Source: Gautieria morchelliformis (taxonomy: Eukaryota; Basidiomycota; Agaricomycetes; Gomphales; Gomphaceae). From it: a stretch of DNA of 64,000 bases. Made by a program: the position numbers and the translations under genes. Numbering within the stretch: the first letter of the stretch is position 1; each line of letters begins with the position of its first letter. The stretch spans positions 204,912-268,911 of the forward strand of contig WHVA01000099.1 in assembly GCA_015179125.1 (NCBI GenBank), in the 5' to 3' direction. Positions 56,900-64,000 of this stretch are shown in pieces. The notes below the pieces were generated by a model, which worked only from the letters and a program-made list of their open reading frames with translations, was not told the DNA's origin and did not search any database.

Positions 56900-58215
56900 G
56901 TCTCTACGCATGTCTGCATGTGCCCAAGTATAGTGTGCATAGCCTTGAATATAGCATGCTTATTGTGTCCCTGGTTTGTAACATGCACACATAACATGTC
57001 CCCAAGTATAGTGTGCGTAGCATGTCCTCCATGCATAGTGTGTCCCCACATGTAGCATGTCACCAAGTACAGTGTGCATGGTGTGTCTCACATGCATAGC
57101 ATGTTCCTGGTTTGTAGCATGTCCCCAAACATAGTGTGTCCATAAATTATAGCATGTGTGTCCCCCATGCATAGCGTGTCCACATGTGTAGCATGTCCCT
57201 ACATGTAGTGTGTGTAGCATCTCCCTCAAATATAGTGTGCAAAGTGTGTCCCCAATGCATAGCATGTCCCCCAAGTATAGTGTGCATAGCATGTCCTTTG
57301 TTTGTAGCGTGTCCCCCAAGCATAGCATGTGTAGAATGTCCCTTGTTTGTAGTGTTTTCCCCTGTAGTGTGTCCCTTGTTCGTACCGTGTCCCCCAAGCA
57401 TAGTGTGTCCCCACATATAGTGTGCACATCCCCATGCATAGTGTGCGTGTGCCCATGCATAGCCTGTGTGTCCCATCCCCCAAGCATAGTGTGTCCCCAC
57501 ATGCAGCATGTCACCAAGTACAGTGTGTGTGGCATGTCCCACATGCATAACATATCCCTCAAGTATTTTGTGTGTAGCATGTCCCTAAATTATAGCATGT
57601 GTGTCCCCCATGCATAGCATGTCCACATGTGTAGCATCTCCCTACACATAGTGTGTGTAGCCTCTCCCTACACATAGTGTGTGTAGCCTCTCCCTCAAGT
57701 ATAGTGTGCACAGTGTGTCCCCCATGCATAACATGTCCCCCAAGGATAGCACGTATAGAATGTCCCTTGTTTTTCCCCATGCATAGTGTGCGTAGTGTGT
57801 CTCTTGTTTGTACCGTGTCCCCCAATCATAGTGTGTCTGTCCCCAAGCATAGTATGTCCCCAAGCATAGTGTATCCCACCATATAGTGTGCACATCCCCA
57901 TACATAGTGTGTGTGTGCCCATGCATAGCATGCTTGTCCCCATGCATAACATGTGTGTCTCTACGCATAACATGCTTGTCCCCAAGCATAGCATGCATGT
58001 CCCCATGCACAACACGCATGTCTCCACGCCTAACGTGCATGTCTCCACACCTAACATGCATGTCTCCACGCATAACATGCATGTCTTCACGCCTAACATA
58101 CATGTCTCCATGCATAACATATGTGTCTCCATGCATAGCGTGCGTGTCCCCATGCATAGCGTGCGTGTCCCCATGCATAGTGTGTGTAGCATGTCCCAAT
58201 GGCATGTGTAGCATA
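56900..58215. repeat. 21-bp minisatellite, longest array
   Basis: A regular part at 57900-58190 with long degenerate sequence to its left. Overlapping frames of 130-206 codons on both strands are repeat artefacts. Confidence 0.88.
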
Positions 58216-59534
58216 TCCCAAGGGCCTCAAAGTGAAGCAAGCAGAGGCTGTTACTTATCATTTACTTTTCGCAAACTCAGGGACATGTATCAATATCTAT
58301 TTTGTGACATATACAGACATAAATAAAATAGTAAAGGAAGCCATATTTAAGCAGCTGCTGTCATTAGTTTTAACAAAGTCAGGATTATCTCAAAACAAAT
58401 GTCCAGTACGTTTAAGCTGAAGTTGTTATTAATTTTAGCAAAGTCAAGATTATGTATTTTTTGAAAAATGTCAAAAAAATGCACTGTACATTTAAGCTCC
58501 AACTGTTGTCAATTTTCATAAAGTCAGGATAATTTATTGACATCTATCTGCGAAAAAATGTCAACAAAGTACAGTACATTGAAGCAGAAGTTGTTATTAA
58601 TGCCCAGCCAAAGCCAGAGAAGCCCAGAGACTGACAGAGAAACCCAGAGCCCAGCCAAAGCCATAGTAAGCCAGCCACCAGTATAGCCAGAGAAGGAGTG
58701 CCTGGCAGCTTTACAGTAAATAAAACAACAAAACAAACCACATTTAAAAGCAGAACATATTGCCATTAATTTTAGAAGAAACTTATTGATGCCTATTTTC
58801 GAAAAAAACCTGAAAAATATATGTATCAAAATACATTTTTTTCAGCAGTCTTGGGATTTTATTTAAATCTATTTTTGAAAAAAATAACAAAAATATAAAG
58901 CAAATGTGAATACAATATGATAAAAAAAAAGGAACCAATAAAATTACAAACACAAATCAAATCAAATACATTGGAATGCATTAAAAAAGAGATATTACTT
59001 ACCAATAGATAGTCAGCCAACCAAAGCCATAGACAGCCAGCCAGCTAAAGGAGGAGACAGCAGACAGAGCAGACAGCAGACAGCACCCAGAGCAGACAGA
59101 GCACAGAGCAGACAGCGGACAGAGAACAGAGCAGACAGCGGACAGAGCACAGAGCAGACAGCACAGAGCACAGAGCAGACAGAGCACATAGCAGACAGCA
59201 GACAGAGGAATCGCCGGTTGGGCAGGTTCCTGGCGTTATGTCCTTACCGTTCGGCCTTTATACCGTGCGCGCGTGTCGTGCACGGACCACACTCGCATAT
59301 GCGCGCTCTGGTCGCGAACGGGTCACGTGACCACTGCGCAGCGTTCTCTCGCGGCTGCGCCGCTCGCCGCTGACCTAATTTGGAACGCAAACAGTCACGT
59401 GACCATGCTGCGCAGCGTTCTTGGCTCGCGGCTGCGCCGCTCGCGCGCTCCGCTGACAAACTAATGACCAAGCATTGGTCAGCATTGGTCAGCATGCCCA
59501 CAACCTCCCACCGTGCTACTTTCACCTATAGGAA

Positions 59535-59562
59535 CTAGGTGGGTACCCGCGCTTCGCGCGGG
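59535..59562 (-). other. Helitron 3' end: perfect hairpin and CTAG (unit 6)
   Basis: CCCGCGC-TTC-GCGCGGG then GTACCCACCTAG on the minus strand, 122 bp past the stop codon of the replicase. Confidence 0.9.
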
Positions 59563-59683
59563 GGTGTAGGTCAAACGCATCGGTAAGGTCAAGTGCATTG
59601 TGGAAAATAAAAGTAACCAATTTGCATCAAGTAAAATCAAGTAACACACATAAACCATATCAAGAGAAGTGGCTATAATAAAA

Positions 59684-62600
59684 TCAAGGAGCTCTAAGTA
59701 ATACATCTTTATATACAATGTTGGTTGTGTCCAAACCCGCCTCAAGCAAGACCTTCACTCTGTTCCAGTTGGTCCCTCTTGATACACCAACATACAACTG
59801 ACCATGTCCAAACACTGGATATCTCAGGTCCAGCCCAACCGTACCCAAAGACTGTCCCTGAGACTTGTTGATAGTCATTGCAAATGCCAAACGCACTGGA
59901 AACTGCCTCCTTTGCAGCACAAATGGCAACTCTCCCTCTGATGGCTTAATGATGATCCTGGGGATGAAAGCAATATTGCCTGCACATGGACCTGAGATGA
60001 TCCTGACCTCCAACACTCTAATGCTTATCCTCACCAACCGCAACCTTGTCCCATTGCATAGTCCTTGCTTCTGATCCAAATTGCGCAACAGCATCAGAGG
60101 CACTCCAGGCTTGACTTCCAAGCGAGCAGGAGGAAGACAGCCCATCTCTATGGAATTCAGATACTCCACAGGATACCAATCTGCATCGTCGGACTCTTCA
60201 ATGGAATTTGCACAGTGCAAGACCTGAGCATCACCTGGAAACTCCCTAAACACCATGGAATTGATCTCATTGACCTCAGTGTTTCTGGCACAGAGGATGG
60301 CACGCTCCAAAAAGTAATTGTCCTGGGCAGGGACATGATTGCCAATGCCAGGGTATATTTCCTGGATCAGATCTTCAATTCCAGGGCCACAAACCATGTG
60401 AGGAGGCAGTGAGAACGTATGATCTAGTGGGAGATCCTTTCCCTGGCCCACATTCTGCAGCCATTCTGCAAACCTGGCTCTGTCAGGGTCATTTCTCACC
60501 CGCATGTTCTCTGTCAGATGGAGGACCCTGATCTTTGGCCACAGATATGACTTCTGAAGGGTAGCTCCCACGATATCCTCCTTGGAGCCTTTAGGGACAA
60601 TTGGCAGAGTCTGCTGAAAGTCACCTCCAAAGGCGACTGTGATGCCACCAAAGGGTCTGTCAGGCTGGTCAAGGAAATCCCTCAGTGTCCTGTCAATGGC
60701 CTCTATGGCATGGTGATGCTGCATTGCAGCCTCATCCCAGATGAGGAGACTGGCCTGTCTCAGCATGTCAGCCTTGTCAGAGTTCTTTGTGATGAAGGAG
60801 AGAGAGCGCTCATGGACAGGAATGGGAATTCCAAGCATGCTATGAGAGGTTGTACCCTTAGTGAGGATAAGTGCAGCCATTGCAGATGAGGCTACTGCAA
60901 TCACAATGAGGCTCTCCGCTCTACAGGAGTGGATTAGAGTGTTCCATGTGAATGATTTCCCAGCACCACCTGAGCCAGTGACAAAAAACATTTGTCCATC
61001 AGGTTTCCCATGAGCATCTCTGGTCAGTGCCGACCGTAATATCTGATCATGCGCGGACCTTTGCCCCTCATTCAGCCTGGGAACCTCCTCATCAGCTATG
61101 TTCCTCTCTTCAACACGGTCATAGTCCCTCTGCTCAGCTATGAACCTGTTTCCAATGAGGGCCTCCCACTCGCCTGCCACCCGAGGCATATCATCAAAGC
61201 TGCTCAAGGACATTCCACCCTGCTGGAGGATTTTTTCGAAGAGAAAGAGGCCAAAATCATAAACCTGATCGTCCTGTGGATCCTGCATGCCATGTCTGAT
61301 TTGGAGCTGATGTCTGAGATCATCACATATGTGCTCCCTGAAGCCATCCCATAGTCTGCCAGGACCCGATGGATTGCAATGGCCAAGGATGGTGGCAAAG
61401 AGATGTCTGAGCTGAGCACCTGTTTTCATGCCACTGGCTTCCTGGAGACACAACCTCAACTCCTGATCATCATCCAGAAGTCCCCTTGCACGACAGGCCT
61501 CCTTGTAAGTAGCATATTGTATGCCATCCACCGACCTAAGCTCCTCAAAGGATCTAGCCCCCTTGACCACTGTGAGGAGAGTGCGCACAAAAAATCTCTC
61601 TCCTGATCTAGGGTTTGCAAAGTGAAGGCGACCGATGCTATAACCTCCTTGGCGTGGTGTCCATACCTTGTCCTGTGAGTGCCAGGTAAAATGCTCAGGA
61701 AACTCCACATAGAGCAGATCACGTGCTTCAGGGTAGATATCATTGGCCTCAAAGTAAGCCATGAGCGATGTCTTTTTCGCCTCAGCCCTTTCCAGGATGT
61801 TGTCCACATCCTGGTTGGGATCAAAGATGATTGTGTGGTGGTCCTTTTCATGGACTGGCAGTGCCATGACTGCAGGCACCTGGGTGTGGATTTCCCGCTC
61901 CAGCAACCTCCAACAGGCCTCATGAGCACTGACATAGCGAGCGTCCAGGTACTGCTTAATTTCATCCTGGGTGCGACCAAACTCCATGGTGGTCCGATCA
62001 TGGCCCTTGTAGAGATACTTGTGGATATACTTGATACACCTCACATTGATGGTGAGTTCAGGGTTGATGTGACACCAGAATTTGAGCAAGAGCAGGGCAG
62101 AGTATGGCACAACCCATCTGTTGTCCAGCATGTCACCTCTGACATTGTGCAGCCTTCCATCATTGCGACGACGATATTTTGGATATCCATCCTCATTCAG
62201 ACTGGTTTCCTCACAGAATGGCTTTGGGAAGTTTTTCTTGCACTTGCCATTTTCCATGCAGGGTGCGTTTGGTTTCATTTGTCCACAGGGACCATGTGTC
62301 ATCAGCTCACAGACCAACCGGTAGAGGACAGGATGAGTCTCTGGATCAGGGAACTCTGCCAAAATCATTGAATCCACCTCATGTGGATGTCTGATCTTGG
62401 AATCTCGTTCAAACCAGATAAGAATATGCATGTGTGGGAGTCCCCTTTTCTGGAATTCAATGGTGTGGACGCGAGCGACGGTTTCCCCAAAAATCATTTC
62501 CTTGACGATCAAGTCAATGAGGTATTTCTTTTTGAGCTGGAACACCCGCGACACCAGGTCAGGTCTGTCCTGAGGAGTTTGTCCGGGCAACAATGCATCC

Positions 62601-63097
62601 AATACCTCCTGCCAGTTGGGATTGGCAGTCATGGTAATAAAGAGATCTGCCACACCATGCTTCCTTGAAATGGCCAGAGAGTTCTGCAGGTTTTCCTGCA
62701 TGTCCCGTGTCCCCCCCTGAAATGTGGCAGGCAGAATGGATCTTATGCCCAAGTTGTTTGGATCTCTGTCATTGTCATTGCGATGAAAGGCATCCATCAT
62801 CTGGTTATACATCTCAGCACGGAGAGTGTGTTGATTTGTCCTGATCCACCACAGCCTGCTTTGCTCTGCAGCGGCCCAAGAGTCTACAATGTACTGCTGG
62901 AATAATTTGCCAGCACACAGGAGTGTTGTAGGTTCTTCTGTTCTCTGGAAGAGACGATAGGAATGGAACTGAATTTGGGTGACATGCCCACTTCGCTCAT
63001 GCCCGTCTGGTAATGGCGATAGCGAATACCCGGTTGCCACCCCAACTCTCCCTGGAAAGATCAAGACATAGTGAAGAGAGGCATAGTTTGGATTCAT
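59684..63097 (-). CDS. Helitron Rep-PIF1 helicase, long intact stretch
   Basis: An 1137-codon open frame. Its first Met (63097) lies inside the family's N domain, so the true start is further upstream, where the frame is broken. Motifs: GHVTQIQFHSYRLF and LFITMTANPNW at ~38-161, the HUH site LPHMHILIWF (H222, H224), a Cys-rich CGQMKPNAPC..GKCKKNFPK at ~271-292, and the catalytic tyrosines in KYIHKYLYKG (Y357, Y361). The helicase follows with Walker A GSGGAGKS 708-715, DEAAM 788-792, GGDFQQT 824-830, KSQGQS 1078-1083 and a YVGVSRG end box. It nicks, displaces and rejoins one strand in rolling-circle transposition. It could serve the non-autonomous units, which share its ends, if the N-terminus is intact in the genome. 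Confidence 0.88.
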   Translation of the reverse strand: MNPNYASLHYVLIFPGRVGVATGYSLSPLPDGHERSGHVTQIQFHSYRLFQRTEEPTTLLCAGKLFQQYIVDSWAAAEQSRLWWIRTNQHTLRAEMYNQMMDAFHRNDNDRDPNNLGIRSILPATFQGGTRDMQENLQNSLAISRKHGVADLFITMTANPNWQEVLDALLPGQTPQDRPDLVSRVFQLKKKYLIDLIVKEMIFGETVARVHTIEFQKRGLPHMHILIWFERDSKIRHPHEVDSMILAEFPDPETHPVLYRLVCELMTHGPCGQMKPNAPCMENGKCKKNFPKPFCEETSLNEDGYPKYRRRNDGRLHNVRGDMLDNRWVVPYSALLLLKFWCHINPELTINVRCIKYIHKYLYKGHDRTTMEFGRTQDEIKQYLDARYVSAHEACWRLLEREIHTQVPAVMALPVHEKDHHTIIFDPNQDVDNILERAEAKKTSLMAYFEANDIYPEARDLLYVEFPEHFTWHSQDKVWTPRQGGYSIGRLHFANPRSGERFFVRTLLTVVKGARSFEELRSVDGIQYATYKEACRARGLLDDDQELRLCLQEASGMKTGAQLRHLFATILGHCNPSGPGRLWDGFREHICDDLRHQLQIRHGMQDPQDDQVYDFGLFLFEKILQQGGMSLSSFDDMPRVAGEWEALIGNRFIAEQRDYDRVEERNIADEEVPRLNEGQRSAHDQILRSALTRDAHGKPDGQMFFVTGSGGAGKSFTWNTLIHSCRAESLIVIAVASSAMAALILTKGTTSHSMLGIPIPVHERSLSFITKNSDKADMLRQASLLIWDEAAMQHHHAIEAIDRTLRDFLDQPDRPFGGITVAFGGDFQQTLPIVPKGSKEDIVGATLQKSYLWPKIRVLHLTENMRVRNDPDRARFAEWLQNVGQGKDLPLDHTFSLPPHMVCGPGIEDLIQEIYPGIGNHVPAQDNYFLERAILCARNTEVNEINSMVFREFPGDAQVLHCANSIEESDDADWYPVEYLNSIEMGCLPPARLEVKPGVPLMLLRNLDQKQGLCNGTRLRLVRISIRVLEVRIISGPCAGNIAFIPRIIIKPSEGELPFVLQRRQFPVRLAFAMTINKSQGQSLGTVGLDLRYPVFGHGQLYVGVSRGTNWNRVKVLLEAGLDTTNIVYKDVLLRAP

Positions 63098-63830
63098 ATC
63101 GGATACCCTTTTAAAACGTCCACCTTTGAGCTGGACAATAATATCCCTAGGTTTCAGGATGATGCCATCTCCAGGAAAACCACCGCAATCTCATCCGCAG
63201 TAGGGATATTATACCGCCTAGGATCCCTGTGTTCCCTGTACGTGAGCCTAGCCCGGATCTCACCATTCTGTCCCTGAGCTCTGAGCCTCTCAGCCGCTTG
63301 TCTATATATGGAACATGAGGATTGCATAAGAGGAGCATTTCCTGCAAGTCTCCCATATAGTTGGAGACAGACCTGGGTTACGCGTGTTCCTCTTGCCAAG
63401 CCAATGCTGGATCATATATATAAGTTGGGCATACTGTATCCGCCTCCCAGGGTGGGATGAGAGAGCCATGAATATGATACAGTTCGCCCTGCAGCTTGAG
63501 ACATATGGACCACGACCCTCCGAAGCAAATCTAGATCAAACTCGGCTCCCAAGGAAGTGAATGCACATGCAGCATTGTACTGCCTGATGTTCTGGCGAAA
63601 CTGTTTGGCCTCAGGCCCTGCCCTCTAAGAGCCGTCTCAATGGCTGAGGGAGCACTGGCAGCTCTGGAAGCTGCACCTTCCTTCCATACAGCAATCACCA
63701 AATCTGGGCCGCCGATTTGAGGATCTCTCAGCATTCTGCCATCCAGTGTAATCTCCACAGTCAGGCAGGGAATAACATGGGACCCAGATCATGACGCTGC
63801 ACATCTGCCTCAATTATTCTAGAGCGACAA
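63098..63830 (-). pseudogene. N-terminal part of the same Helitron replicase, frameshifted
   Basis: It aligns with 44420-45170 of the first copy (AERLRAQGQNGEIRARLTYREHRDPRRYNIPTADEI; LPALP..; zinc-ribbon region), but loses single bases repeatedly: 63170, 63310, 63350, 63400-63450, 63500, 63620, 63670, 63750 and 63770 regions. The density of 1-nt deletions is far higher than in 59684-63097. This is either local decay or poor consensus quality. Confidence 0.75.
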
Positions 63831-64000
63831 GTGGAACAGGAGGAGGTCGCTGAGGACGCTGCCGAGGTACAGGAGTGGCTGAGGAGGCTGAGGAGGTGCA
63901 GGGAGTGGCTGAAGAGGCTGTGGAGGTGCAGGGAGTGGCTGAGGAGGTGAGGAGGAGCAGGGAGTGGCTGAGGAGGCTGAGGAGGTGCAGGCAGTCGCTG
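63831..64000. repeat. ~36-bp Pro/Leu-coding tandem repeat
   Basis: GAGGTGCAGGGAGTGGCTGAGGAGGCT-type units, also at 45195-45370 in the other copy. On the minus strand they encode the Pro-Leu-Gln-rich linker of the replicase N-terminus. Confidence 0.8.

Larger units (their letters stand above)
55254..59534 (-). mobile_element. Compound non-autonomous Helitron (array unit 5)
   Basis: Outer 3' end CTAG 55254-55257 with a perfect hairpin. Truncated LTR 55453-56771 with the same breakpoint as in unit 3. Decayed inner 3' end 56772. Then 21-bp array, AT-rich part and the 5' end at 59534 (minus TTCCTATAGGTGAAAGTAGC). The same structure as unit 3 suggests that one compound element transposed more than once. 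Confidence 0.75.
59535..64000 (-). mobile_element. Autonomous-type Helitron, 5' part outside window (array unit 6)
   Basis: 3' end CTAG 59535-59538 with a perfect hairpin (59546-59562), followed by T. It encodes the best-preserved Rep-helicase of the window (59684-63097 and beyond). The element continues past 64000. Confidence 0.85.

Noticed and set aside
56960-58326. Several 130-206-codon frames on both strands
   Set aside because: 21-bp minisatellite artefacts inside a non-autonomous Helitron.
1-64000. tRNA, rRNA and telomere repeats
   Set aside because: No cloverleaf-like segment, conserved rRNA block or TTAGGG-type tandem was seen by eye. A covariance search would be needed to exclude small RNAs.

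Overview
The window looks like a transposon-dense, gene-poor stretch of a fungal genome, most likely a basidiomycete (Agaricomycotina). The reasons are a Helitron-like replicase carrying a DUF6570-type domain, two further Helitrons of another family, Ty1/copia and Ty3/gypsy LTR elements, a short (52 nt) intron in a Zn2Cys6 gene, a patatin-like fragment, and no operon-like layout. No rRNA or tRNA gene was recognised. Nearly every recognisable coding region is broken by frameshifts or stops.

Layout. 1-1791: AT-rich DNA, a ~700 bp dispersed repeat and a 12-bp minisatellite. 1792-~11036: a 9.2 kb Helitron2/Helentron-like element with a decayed replicase (DUF6570-like region, Rep, PIF1-like helicase, C-terminal cysteine-protease-like region). 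It sits between an A and a T inside the minisatellite. 11150-13135: an LTR, a coiled-coil plus Zn2Cys6 pseudogene and another minisatellite. 13.7-15.0 kb: a broken DDE_Tnp_4-type transposase with a chromodomain. 15451-20973: a frameshifted Ty1/copia element. 21.1-22.3 kb: an LTR-like block. 22.3-28.5 kb: low-copy DNA with decayed gene remnants, including a patatin fragment, and a GC-rich island.

28532-37247 is the most unusual part. It is a patchwork of short blocks (about 40-205 bp), many present twice or three times in direct or inverted orientation and joined in different orders. The blocks include pieces of a family B DNA polymerase (Exo III region, palm with YRDTDS, thumb) and an SF3 helicase. 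I read it as a shattered and reshuffled DNA-virus-like insertion. At 37250-38977 it is followed by a minus-strand copia 3' fragment.

39.3-64 kb is a head-to-tail array of Helitrons, all in minus orientation. Junctions are at 40835/40836, 46971/46972, 51541/51542, 55253/55254 and 59534/59535. At each, a hairpin-plus-CTAG 3' end directly abuts the conserved 5' end of the next unit. Two units carry autonomous Rep-PIF1 helicase genes (41018-46195 broken; 59684 onward with a 1137-codon intact stretch). Three non-autonomous units carry a 21-bp minisatellite, captured LTR fragments and a bypassed, mostly decayed internal 3' end, as expected from read-through of a weak terminator.
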